Below, in pieces: positions 44,833 to 57,200 of a DNA stretch of 64,000 nucleotides. The position numbers and the translations under genes are program-made. The stretch is from Petrosia ficiformis (taxonomy: Eukaryota > Porifera > Demospongiae > Haplosclerida > Petrosiidae), in the NCBI GenBank assembly GCA_947044365.1, contig OX345638.1:10036701-10100700 (forward strand). Direction: 5' to 3'. The notes below the pieces were generated by a model that saw only the letters and a program-made list of their open reading frames with translations, was not told the origin of the DNA and did no database searches. The stretch's first letter is position 1. Every line of letters starts with the position of its first letter.

Positions 44833-47800
44833 CATACACACATACATAAATACATACGTACGTACATACATACATACATACATACATACATAAATACATA
44901 CGTACATACATACATACATACATACAGATACGACACACATTTAATGGATGCTAGGAAGTTTGGTGCTAAAAAAGGTCTCGCTGTTGGATTAAGTTTAGGA
45001 TTTCTATTCTTTCTATTGTTCACTATTTATGCTATAGGATTCTGGTAAGTCGAGTTATGTTATAATTATAATCAGGGCATAAACGAAGGTGATTTTTACA
45101 CCTTCGAAGGTTTGTTTCAACTAGAACAAGAAGGTTCACGAATGTGTAATACTATGAATGTGTTAACTTTGTACCTATACAAGTGTTTATCTAATGGGAG
45201 ACCTCTTAATTCAGAAGATGGCAGATGAGATTCAGTACATTCTGGTTTTGAAAGTCCACACTCTCGTCAATGGTCTCTTCACTCTCAGCCATTATCAATC
45301 TCCACGTGACAAATGTAATAATTAATTAAGAGTTATAAATAATTATTGCAGCAAGTAATTAACCACGTGTTAATTGCGAACCTTTGTGGAATGGATTCTA
45401 CCTTCAAAGGTAAGGAATTATAACGAACCTTCGAATGTTACCACCTTTGTTTATGCCCTGATTATAATATATTATTATATACATGTACATGTATACATAC
45501 ATAAATACATACATACATACATACATACATACATACATACATGTACATACATACATGTACATGCATACATACATACATACATACATACATACATACGTAT
45601 ATACATACATACATACATGTACATATGTACATACATACATTCAGGTTTGGTGGTTGGCTGATATCAGAAGATCTTGCACAAGGAGGAGATGTATTAACTG
45701 TATGTTACTTGTAATAGTCCTGACTATTCAATCTATGCTGTACTGTACTGTACTGTACTATATATAGGTTAGATACTGTATTCGTGGTTTCTACGAGCAA
45801 TAGAATACCGCGGAAACAGTTTAATTACTGAGGGCGGAGCCTGAAGTAATTAATTTTTCCAAGGTAGCTCTATTGCACGTGGAAACCTTGAATACAGTAT
45901 CTAAGCAATTTAGATTATAGCTATTACTTTGTTGGATAGAAGAAAAAACAAGAAAGCCATGTGGTAATCTTCTTTAGTTGCAGAAAGACAGCAAGAGCGA
46001 GTGTTTTGCTCCAGAGGGCAACGCCCACATCTATCTTTTGTCAGTTGTGTAACTTTTGGATTTCAAAAAGCTGAAGATTTTAGCTTACTTAGTTGGACAG
46101 TAGACCTTTTATGAAGATAAATAATAAGATATTAAAACCATTCTTCATTTGTTGGTAGAAAGCAGCTAGACGAGTGTTTTTTACAAATGCAGTAGTCAGC
46201 GGTCAACGCCCACACTTTAGCGACTTTCTCAGTCTATCGCTTGTACAAATCAACAGATCCAGCCATACAAAAAACTTTGCTCCTGTTCGCTGTGTGAAAT
46301 TCGTATAGCAACATCACAACATGTTTACTAAGTGATTATATAAAGGTTTACTACGGGATTTAGAAACCTGTAATTGACCAATCAGATTGCAGCATTTTAA
46401 TGAGCTATAATCTAAACTATACTATACTGTACTGTACTATACTATACTGTACTATACTATACTATACTGTTCTATACTATACTGTACTGTACTGTACTGT
46501 ACTGTACTATACTATGCTATACTGTATACTGTATTATACTATACTGTACTATACTGTACTGTACTATACTGTACTGTACTGTACTGTACTGTACTGTACT
46601 GTACTGTACTGTACTATACTATACTGTACTGTACTATATTGTACTGTACTATAATTATTGTGCTGTAAATGTATATTATTTCACTTTTAAAGGTATTTTT
46701 TTCGATAATTGTTGGAGCATTTTCTCTCGGACAAGCAATTCCAAGTTTTGAATATTTTGCTACAGCTCTAGGAGCTGCTGGTAAAATAGTAGATACAATA
46801 AAAAGAGTAAGTGACACAAATAAACAAACAAACAAACAGACAAATGTACGTACAATTTACTAAGTAAGTCAACATTATAATATTATAATTCTTGTCTATC
46901 AGGTTCCACCTATCGATACTAATAGTGATGATGGTATTGTTCTTAACAAAGATGAGGAAAATAACTCTGTTACATTTAAGAATGTGAACTTTACTTATCC
47001 TGCTAGACCGGATGTAGAGGTTATTTAGATGGATGGATGGATGGATGGATGGATGGATGGATGGATGGATGGATGGATGGATGGATGGATGGATGGATGG
47101 ATGGATGGATGGATGGATGGATGGATGGATGGACGAATGAATAGGTGGATGGATGGATGGACGAATGCATAATTCTATCTTGATCTTAGCTAATGATTCA
47201 ATCCACCTCTCTATTCATAATCTTCTTTTCATTCATTTAATATCAAATTTTATATATCATATACAGGTATTAAAATCATTTGATCTTTCAGTTAATGTTG
47301 GGCAGACGGTTGCCCTTGTTGGTCATAGTGGATGTGGGAAGAGTACAGTCATACAGTTATTACAAAGATTTTATGATGTTGATAGTGGAGATGTAAGTCT
47401 GTCTGTAAATTTAGAATACGATTACTATATATAGATATAACGTACCATATGTAGTCTAATTATGAGTATGTCATCTTATACCATAAATATTGTAACTATT
47501 ATTCTAATTACTGAACATTTATTATATGTATGTACATGGATATATTCGTAAATAAATACCACATATACTCTAATTATGAGTACAGTACTAATCAGTGTTT
47601 TTGATAAGCTCATATGGCACACCATTGGCCCAAAGAGCTTCTTATTTGGCACTGCACAGTTCTCTCTTTGTGCCAGTGGCGCAGTCAGCATTAACTCTTA
47701 ATTAATTGGCTCAATATGTATTCTCAATGCCGCACATACAAACCATTTTTGAGCCAATTTGGCCCAAGCTTCAAAACTTATCAAAAACTCTGGTACTAAT

Positions 47801-48745
47801 ATAAATATCATGGTACATGTATATATTTTAATGTTTAATCTAATTACAATTATTTTCATATTCCATAGATTCTAATTGGTGCCCATCCTATTAAAGAATT
47901 GAATGTTAAATATCTTCGTAGTATAATGGGTGTGGTCAGTCAGGAACCTGTTCTATTTGATATGACTATTATGGATAATATAAAGTTTGGAAGAGAAGAT
48001 GCTACCATGGAAGAGATTGAACAAGCTGCAAAAGACGCTAATGTTCATGATTTTATTGAGGGGCTTCCCCAACGTATGTGTGTGTGTGTGTATGTATGTG
48101 TACATATGTATAATTATACATGTATGTTTATATGTAACTATGTATGTCTGTGTGCATAATGTATGTACATGATGTACTCAATATACACGTACATAGTGTA
48201 TATTGTGTGTTTGTATGTACAATTGTACATGTGTATGTATGTACATGTACGAGTATGTATTACAGTATATAAGTAAGTATATATGTATGCAATATATGTA
48301 TGTATATATGTATGTATGTATGTATATATGTATGTATGTATGTATACGTATTTATATGTATGTGTGTATATGTATGTACATGTATGTATGTGTGCATGTA
48401 TGCATGTACATGTGTATATGTAACTATGTATGTATGTACAGTAATATGTAATTATAACTATATATACATGTACACTATATTATATATTTATGTGTTAGAT
48501 TATATTATATATTCCTGTAGGTTATAATACTTTAGTTGGTGAAAGAGGTGCACAGTTGAGTGGAGGTCAGAAACAACGTGTAGCAATAGCCAGAGCTCTT
48601 CTTAGTAATCCAAAGATACTTCTTCTTGATGAAGCTACCTCAGCTTTGGATAGTGAGAGTGAGAAACTAGTACAAACAGCTCTTGAAAAAGCTAGTGAGG
48701 GAAGAACTACCATAATCATAGCTCATCGGTTAGTATGTACATACA

Positions 48746-48777
<32 letters not shown>

Positions 48778-48800
48778 CATACATAAATACATACATACTG

Positions 48801-48831
<31 letters not shown>

Positions 48832-48914
48832 TTATATACATACATACACACACACACATACATACACATATACATGCATACACACTCATACATGTACATG
48901 TATATACACATACG

Positions 48915-48961
<47 letters not shown>

Positions 48962-51900
48962 ATATACATACATATATACACATACATACGTACATACTTA
49001 CACATACATGCATACATACATACATGTACATACATACATGGATACATACATAAATATAATTTATATTAATTACATATTATTATTATACAGATTATCAACT
49101 ATTCAAAATGCTGATCTTATAGTATGTATTGATGAAGGTAATATTGTAGAGACAGGATCACATGGAGAGTTAATGAAACTAGAGGGATTTTATCATGAGA
49201 TGGTTACAGCACAGGTTAATTAGTGGGTGTGGTTAATACATTAATAGCAATCAAAAATAATTAATTAATGTATGCTCATTATAGCTTATGAATAATTAAT
49301 TAATTTACTAATTAATGTTAATTATTATAGATCAAAGGAGGAGTTGATGACGCATTTATGAATCTAAGATCTCTTGAAGTACCTAAAGATGATGAGGTGG
49401 AGGAGAAACCCGCAGTTCTTCGTCTGTACTCAAAAGAAGTTAGTCGACAATTTAGTCATCAATTCAGTCGTCAAACATCAGAGAAAAAAGATGAAAAAAA
49501 AAAGAGTATGAAACAAATAAACAAAGAGAAGGTGTGGTTACTAATGATAGTCTATCTATCTATTTGTCCATCAATGGATTTATTTATGTAATATGTATAT
49601 ACTAACTCGTGTATCTATTTATATAGCATATAATTATATGTATTTGTTAATCAATCTCTCTGTATGAAATCTTCAAATCTCTATAGTTATACATGTGTTC
49701 ACATCTACATGTATATATCTATTTATAGCAAGAGGAATGGGATAAAGAGCTCAAGCCAGTGCCCATATCTAGAATAATGGCTCTTAATGCTAAAGAATGG
49801 TGGATTATATTACTGGGTATATTAGGAGCTTTGATTAATGGATCGATATTCCCAATATTTGCTATAATATTTGGAGAAATATTAACGGTAATTACTAGTG
49901 TTCTATATAATATTATAGTAATATTCTATAAATAGTAACAATATTGTATTTATTAATACGGTATTGCTAATAGTAACATTATTTTGTTCTATTAATAGCA
50001 GCAGTATTGTATTCTATTAATAGTAATATTATTCTATTAATAGTAACAGTGTTCTATTAATAGTAATATATACATGTAATTATACTTCTATAGGCATTTG
50101 GTGAGACTTCTGATAGGGTATTAGATGCTACTCATCTTCCAGCTAGTCTGTTCCTGGGTCTCGGAGTAGTTTCAGGAATTGCAAACTTGATTAAAGTATG
50201 TCATTATTCATTCATTTATTAATAGTTAATTAAGTCTTGTTGCTATGGAGATTGAATTATTATTAGTATTCATAATTATTTATCATTCTGTAGAATGTTT
50301 GTTTCTCAGTATCTGGGGAATATCTCACTGCCAGAATTCGATCACGTTTGTTTAAAGCAATTTTACGACAGGTCAGTAGACGTGTGTGTGGATCTCTGTG
50401 TATGTATGCATGTATGTATGTGTATGTATACATGTATGTATGTGTATCTATACATGTATGTATGTGTATGTATATATGTATGTATGTGTGTATATACATG
50501 TATGTATGTGTATGTATGTGTGTGTATACATGTATGTATGTGTGTGTATACATGTATGTATGTGTATGTATGTGTGTGTATACATGTATGTATGTGTATG
50601 TATACATGTATGTATGTGTATGTATACATGTATGTATGTGTATGTATATATATATATATATATATATTGTTTTGCAGGAGATTGGATGGTTTGATGAAGA
50701 AAAGAATTCTACAGGAGCATTAACAACTCGGCTATCTGAAGATGCAGCGCAAGTACAAGGAGTGAGTTAATATAAATAGATATTATACATACATACACAC
50801 ATACATACATACATACACACATACATACATACATACATACATACATACATACATACACACGTATATACATACATACATACATACACACATACATACATAC
50901 ATACATACATACATACATACATACACACGTATATACATACATACATACATACACACATACATACATACATACATATACACACACATACATACATATATAC
51001 ATACAAGACCATTAGTACTAATATCATTATAATTATATATTTCTCTTCAGGCTACAGGGACGCGACTAGCAACAATTGTTGAAACAATGTTCACTCTATC
51101 ACTGGCTCTAGTTATAGCGTTTGTATATTCTTGGATACTTACTCTGGTTATTCTTGGGTTTGCTCCATTCATGATAATTGCAGGAGCTGCGAAAACAGCC
51201 CTTTTAACTAAACGTCTTACCGGTAATAAGAAATCACTAACAGAAGCTGGAAAAGTGAGAATATAATATTAACAAAAGCAACTTCAAATATTTACTCTCT
51301 CCTCCCCCTTTTCCTCCTCACCTCTTCCTCCTTCTCCTCCTCCTCGTACTCCTCCTTGTAGCTTGCTGTTGATTCTATTGAGAATATTCGTACTGTTAAT
51401 TCATTAAACTTACAAGAAAGATTTTTCATTTTATACAAAAATGAAGTCCAGTCTACGCACAGGTGAAAGAAATTATTTCATTCTTTATTATACTGTTAAT
51501 TAGATTCATTCACACATACACACATACACACATACATGTACATGCATACAACATACATACATGCATACATACATGCACACATACATGCATACATGTATTT
51601 ATGCGTACACAGTACATATATACAGACAGACACCGCACAAGCGTACATATTTACATACTTATAGATATATACATCCATTTTCACAGGAGTGGTATACTAT
51701 TTGGTATACTAGAAGGTGTGGCTTATGGTATATCACAGGGTTATATATATTTTGGATATGTGATAGCATTTCGTTTTGGAGCCTTTCTTGTTACTCTTGA
51801 TGAAGGTCATATCCTCCATGTTGAATTTCAGGATGTATTCAGAGTTCTCTTTGCTCTGGTATTTGGAGCTCTTGCCGTTGGACAAGCTAGTGCCTTTGCT

Positions 51901-52023
51901 CCTAATTATACTAAAGCTAAGCTATCAACATATCGTATATTCTCACTACTAGACAGGAAACCAATCATTGATAATTATTCCACTGATGGAAAAGAATTGG
52001 TGAGATTATAATATACATGTACA

Positions 52024-52059
<36 letters not shown>

Positions 52060-52097
52060 TACATACATACATACATAAATACATACGTACATACACA

Positions 52098-52133
<36 letters not shown>

Positions 52134-52171
52134 TACATACATTCATACATAAATACATACGTACATACACA

Positions 52172-52207
<36 letters not shown>

Positions 52208-53345
52208 TACATACATACATACATACAATGTATATACATACATATGTACATACATACATATAATGTATATACATACATACATACATACATATAATTATAT
52301 ACATAAATACATACGTACTTATATAGGATGATGTAACAGGAATGATATCATTGGATACAGTATCATTTAATTACCCAACTCGTCCAGATGTTAAAGTATT
52401 ACAAGATTTATCAATATCAGTTAAACCAGGACAAACTATAGCACTAGTAGGTCCATCAGGCTGTGGTAAAAGTACTGTAGTCTCTCTTATTGAAAGATTC
52501 TATGATTCATTAAAAGGTGGAGTCCTCTTAGACGATGTTGATATACAAGAACTCAATATTCGTTGGTTAAGGACTCAATTAGGTATTGTATCTCAAGAAC
52601 CTATTCTATTTGATACTAGTATATCCGACAATATAAGATATGGTGCTAATCATCGTGAGGTATCTGATGAAGAGATTATTGATTCTGCAAAGGCTGCTAA
52701 TATTCATGATTTCATACAATCATTACCACAGGTGTGTATATATTAGTATTTGTCCTTCTGTTCGTATCTATTTATGTGTTAATACCATCTATTTATGTAT
52801 GGAAGTACGAAAATGTATGTATCCATCCATCCATCCTTCATTTATCCATTCATCCAACCATTCATCCAACCATCTGTCCATTCATTTATCCATCCATTCT
52901 TCCATCCGTCCTTCTATTCATTTATCTATCCATCCATTCATCCATCCGTCCATCTGTTCATTCATCTATCTATCCATTCATTCAGGGTTATAGTACTAAT
53001 GCTGGTGATAAAGGCACTCAGTTAAGTGGAGGACAGAAACAAAGAATTGCCATAGCTCGTGCTCTCATCAGAAACCCTAAAATACTTCTTCTAGATGAAG
53101 CAACATCAGCCCTAGATAGTGAGAGTGAGATAATAGTCCAGGAAGCTCTAGATAAAGCTAGGGAGGGTCGTACTAGTATAGTAATAGCTCATAGGTTATC
53201 CACTGTGTACAGTGCTGATTGTATTGTGGTAATAGCTAATGGTAGTGTTGTTGAGAAGGGTACACACACTGAACTATTAGCTAAAGGAGGTGTATATTAT
53301 CAGTTACATCAACATCAACACTTGATAGGAGATGAGGAGAAATAA
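40934..53345 (+). CDS. ABCB1: full-length ABC transporter, subfamily B (MDR/P-glycoprotein type)
   Basis: ATP-driven membrane exporter with the TMD1-NBD1-TMD2-NBD2 order, 24 exons, 1,373 residues. Exons: 40934-40971, 41473-41548, 41812-41943, 43030-43535, 43901-44072, 44447-44571, 44928-45044, 45645-45699, 46693-46806, 46903-47019, 47267-47392, 47869-48073, 48521-48728, 49091-49214, 49331-49531, 49729-49887, 50094-50195, 50294-50371, 50678-50761, 51051-51254, 51362-51462, 51687-51999, 52327-52731, 52986-53345. NBD1 has Walker [11 protein letters not shown]-loop [10 protein letters not shown], signature LSGGQ, Walker [13 protein letters not shown] and an H-loop AHR. NBD2 repeats these ([40 protein letters not shown]). 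Both sites look competent. The loop after the first membrane helix is long (about 100 residues) with several N-glycosylation sequons. All splice phases close. The symbol marks the subfamily; one-to-one orthology with human ABCB1 is not shown. Confidence 0.94.
41946..42175. repeat. (GTAT)n tract continuing from an ABC transporter donor
   Basis: Runs directly from the GTGTGTATG donor after exon 41,812-41,943. The rest of this intron to 43,029 holds the CAGG element and GTAC-rich repeats (42,815-42,985). Confidence 0.93.
42176..42532. mobile_element. CAGG-ended TIR element with C-runs
   Basis: Ends CAGGGTTTCATTTAG / CTAAATGAAAGCCTG, inverted. The interior has several C or G runs of 7-12. A shorter relative lies at 26,009-26,151. 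Located in ABC transporter intron 3 between GTAT microsatellites. Confidence 0.8.
44578..44927. repeat. (TACA)n tract ending at an ABC transporter acceptor
   Basis: About 340 bp of TACA/TACG units from donor to acceptor; the final ...TACATACAG is the acceptor of exon 44,928-45,044. Confidence 0.95.
45073..45460. mobile_element. 388-bp hAT-type MITE, copy 2
   Basis: CAGGGCATAAACGAAGGTG at one end and CACCTTTGTTTATGCCCTG at the other, flanked by a perfect ATTATAAT 8-bp duplication. It lies in ABC transporter intron 7 together with TACA microsatellite. Confidence 0.92.
45772..46420. mobile_element. compound hairpin/TIR element
   Basis: A hairpin with arms around 45 bp (TTAGATACTGTATTC at 45,772, its complement near 45,888-45,902) is followed by a segment bounded by inverted TTTAGATTATAGCT (about 45,908 and 46,418). 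A relative of both parts occurs at 12,826-13,115 in USP9X. Followed by a CTGTA/CTATA microsatellite to about 46,650. Confidence 0.65.
47028..47135. repeat. (GGAT)n microsatellite next to an ABC transporter donor
   Basis: About 26 pure units starting within 10 bp of the GTTATT donor of the exon ending at 47,019. Confidence 0.95.
47593..47792. mobile_element. ~200-bp CAGTGTTTTTGA MITE
   Basis: A 200-bp copy with termini CAGTGTTTTTGATAAGC / CTTATCAAAAACTCTG and an exact GTACTAAT 8-bp duplication. In ABC transporter intron 11. Confidence 0.92.
52015..52320. repeat. (TACA)n tract, partly in three ~75-bp higher-order units
   Basis: In the intron before the NBD2 exon. Three similar blocks (ending CATACGTACATACACATAC) show higher-order duplication. 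Comparable simple tracts fill introns 48,074-48,520, 48,729-49,090, 50,372-50,677 and 50,762-51,050. Confidence 0.88.
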
Positions 53346-53529
53346 CAATTTAATTAGGAACTTTATAATTACATAATTATTATTAATATTTGAACTTTTG
53401 AACACTTCAACTATTTTACTTGCTGATATTAAATGATTTTGTCACTTCATTAATTTTTTGTATAATTGTTTGAGAAATAATTAATTTTTCGCATTAATTA
53501 CTACTCTTCGTAATTGTTGATCTGATCCT

Positions 53530-53592
53530 AATATCACTACTAATGATGTTATTGAGCTACTACTAAAAGCTAATGTTGATCCAAACATTTAA
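53530..53592 (+). pseudogene. short ankyrin-like fragment
   Basis: A plus-strand frame just downstream of the ABC gene reads DPNITTNDVIELLLKANVDP and then a stop, resembling the second helix and loop of an ankyrin repeat. It has no splice context that I can support and is probably a relic. The remaining 53,346-54,256 gap shows only degenerate short repeats around 53,620-53,790 and AT-rich DNA. Confidence 0.25.
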
Positions 53593-54256
53593 ACGCACAA
53601 TGCAAGTAACAACTGTTTATAATAACCACATGGATCAATGAAACCGTGGTCCACAGACACTATGGATTAATGGAACTGTGGTCACTACACTCTATGACTA
53701 TATTTTAATTGAACTGCGGTCCAAAGACACTATTGTTCAATAGAACCATAGTTCCTAGACTGTACAAGTCTATATATGCTTTAATGGAACCTTACTCCGT
53801 CTAGATCTAGATCTAGTTTGATGATCTGGAAATAGTATTAATTATACATTATAGAAACCTAATACCTATATGCTGGTATAATACCATAATTATATACTCT
53901 AATAATGGGTTCTAACTTGTGCAAAGTATATTGTGGAATTATATTAAGTATGGATGTGCAACACAAAAATTGCGGAATATGGGTGGGGCTGTAGCCTCCC
54001 CCAAAATATCATTACAGGGGCTTAGATAATTATACAATTGTACAACAAATGGCTACATGAATATTAATGAGTAAGCAAAAGTGTTCATGTCCTTTGCTCA
54101 CGAATGTTTTAGCCACTGCAATGTCAATTATCTTCCACCGCAAATTTGTAATAATAGTATTTTTATTTAAGAAATTACAATATAATAATCATTGTTCTAT
54201 TAATTAATTAATAATAAAATAACCTATCATGTAAAAGTAAACATTATTATTATAAG

Positions 54257-57200
54257 TTATTTTCTTAACTTCTTTTCTTCTCTTTCTAATGTTTCGACTA
54301 CTTCATGTTTATTATATATATGTGCCAGGTCTTTAGGCGAGTGCCCCCACTGTGTTATAATATAATAAAAAATATATAAAATTATAATAATTATGTCTTA
54401 TGTAAGTAATTACTAACATAATTATTATCATTATAATAATTATTATTATCATAATATATCTTAAGATAAATATATATAGTTTGTGGATACTAATTATATC
54501 ATATTTTTATTGAACTCAACAAATCACTATTATTAATACACATATCATGATTACTATGAACATGAGATTATTATAATTAATATCACCAAATTGAATATAT
54601 CTAATATTTGATTCCACAAACAATAGTTATCTTAAGATACTAATACTATTATAATGAATTATCAAATATCAGTTATACAATGGAACCTATATTACCATTA
54701 GGACACACATCAATGATTATTATAATATTTATTATAAGCTTTTACAAGAATTAGAAACAAGAAATTATTAATCAAATATATGATCTCATTTTGAGACATC
54801 TGAATGATGTTGTATTATAATCATATCATAATAATCATTTGTAATATAATTTAATATTATTAAATAAACATGAACCAATCATAATATTTACTTACCACAT
54901 CCATTACATGAATATCAGCACCATGTGATAATAATACATTCACAATATCAACATGACCACTCTTAGTTGATAAATGTAAAGGTGTTTGTTGATTCTGTAG
55001 TAATGAAAATCATTAGATACTTGTAATATCTTGTGTTTATGATAATAATAATAACAAATATATATTACAAATATAAATCAGCTATGTAATTAATTATATA
55101 ATCGATACATAAATTACAATATATATTATTTATTTAATATGTACTTACACCATCCTTTACTTCGGTATCAGCACCATGTGATAATAACACTTTCACAATA
55201 TTAACATGACCACTCTTAGATGATAAATGTAAAGGTGTTTGTTGATTCTGTAGTAATGAAAATCATTAGATACTTGTAATATCTTGTGTTTATGATAATA
55301 ATAATAACAAATATATATTACAAATATAAATCAGCTATGTAATTAATTATATAATCGATACATAAATTACAATATATATTATTTATTTAATATGTACTTA
55401 CACCATCCTTTACTTCGGTATCAGCACCATGTGATAATAACACTTTCACAATATTAACATGACCACTCTTAGATGACCAATATAAAGGGGTTACTCCTCC
55501 CTGCAATAATAACAATCATTAGATACTTGTAATATCTTGTGTTTATATGATAATACTAATAATAGTTAATTAAGTAGTTATTAATGTTATGACATCATAA
55601 CAGGTTATTAGTTAATAATAATTATAACAAATATATATTACAGATATACATTAGCTATGTAATTAATTATATAATCAATAAATACATAATATTTATTTAA
55701 TATTTACATACCACATCCTTTACATGAATATCAGCACCATGTGATAATAACACTTTCACAATATCAACATGTCCACTCTTGGATGAGAAATGTAAAGGTG
55801 TTTTTTCAAACTATAGTAATAACAATCATTAGATACTTGTAATATCTTGTGTTTATGATAATAATAATAATAGTTAATTAAGTAGTTATTAATGTTATGA
55901 CATCATAACAGGTTATTAGTTAATAATAATTATAACAAATATATATTACAGATATACATTAGCTATGTAATTAATTATATAATCAATACATAAATAATAA
56001 TACATAATATTTACTTACCATATCCTTTACATGAATATCAGCACCATGTGATAATAATGCATTCACAATATCAACATGACCACTCATAGATGACAAATGT
56101 AAAGGGGTTAGTCCATCCTGTAGTAATAACAATCATTAGATACTTGTAATATCTTGTGTTTATGATAATAATAATAATAGTTAATTAAGTAGTTATTAAT
56201 GTTATGACATCATAACAGGTTATTAGTTAATAATAATTATAACAAATATATATTACAGATATACATTAGCTATGTAATTAATTATATAATCAATACATAA
56301 ATAATATTAATTTTATTTAATATTTACTTACCTCATCCTTTACATGAATATCAGCACCATGTGATAATAACACTTTCACAATATCAAGATGACCACTCTT
56401 GGATGAGAAATGTAAAGGGGTTTGTTCATGCTGTAGTAATAACAATCATTACATACTTGTAATATCTTGTGTTTATGATAATAATAATAATAGTTAATTA
56501 AGTAGTTATTAATGTTATGACATCATAACAAGTTATTAGTTAATAATAATTATAACGAATATATATTACAGATATACATTAGCTATGTAATTAATTATAT
56601 AATCAATACATAAATTACAATATATAATATTTATTTAATAGATACTTACCCCATCCTTTACTTCAGTATCAGCACCATGTGATAATAACACTTTCACAAT
56701 CTCAATATGACCCCTCTCAGCTGACAAATGTAAAGGTGTTCGTCCATACTGTAGTAATAACAATCATTAGATACTTGTAATATTTTGTGTTTATGATAAT
56801 AATAAAAATAGTTAATTAAGTAGTTATTAATGTTATGACATCATAACAGGTTATTAGTTAATAATAATTATAACAAATATATATTACAGATATATATTAG
56901 CTATGTAATTAATTGTATAATCAATACATAAATTACATAATATTTTTGTAATATTCACTTACCTCATCACATATACATAATACATGTGATATACTAGAAA
57001 TATTCATTTCAATATAATATCAAGTAGTTTGTTAATCAGTATTGATGATATTGAGTATGATACTGATATTTGATATTACACATAATACATGTGTTCATAC
57101 ATTAGATTCACATTTTATACAAATGCTGTTAAAAATTTGGGAATGATATGAAAATTTATATCCATTAATGGGTGTGACATATTAAAACAAGAATAATAAA

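Noticed and set aside
47019..47027. TAG just after the ABC transporter exon at 47,019
   Set aside because: It is past a usable GTTATT donor; the next exon (47,267) continues in phase with the Walker A motif.
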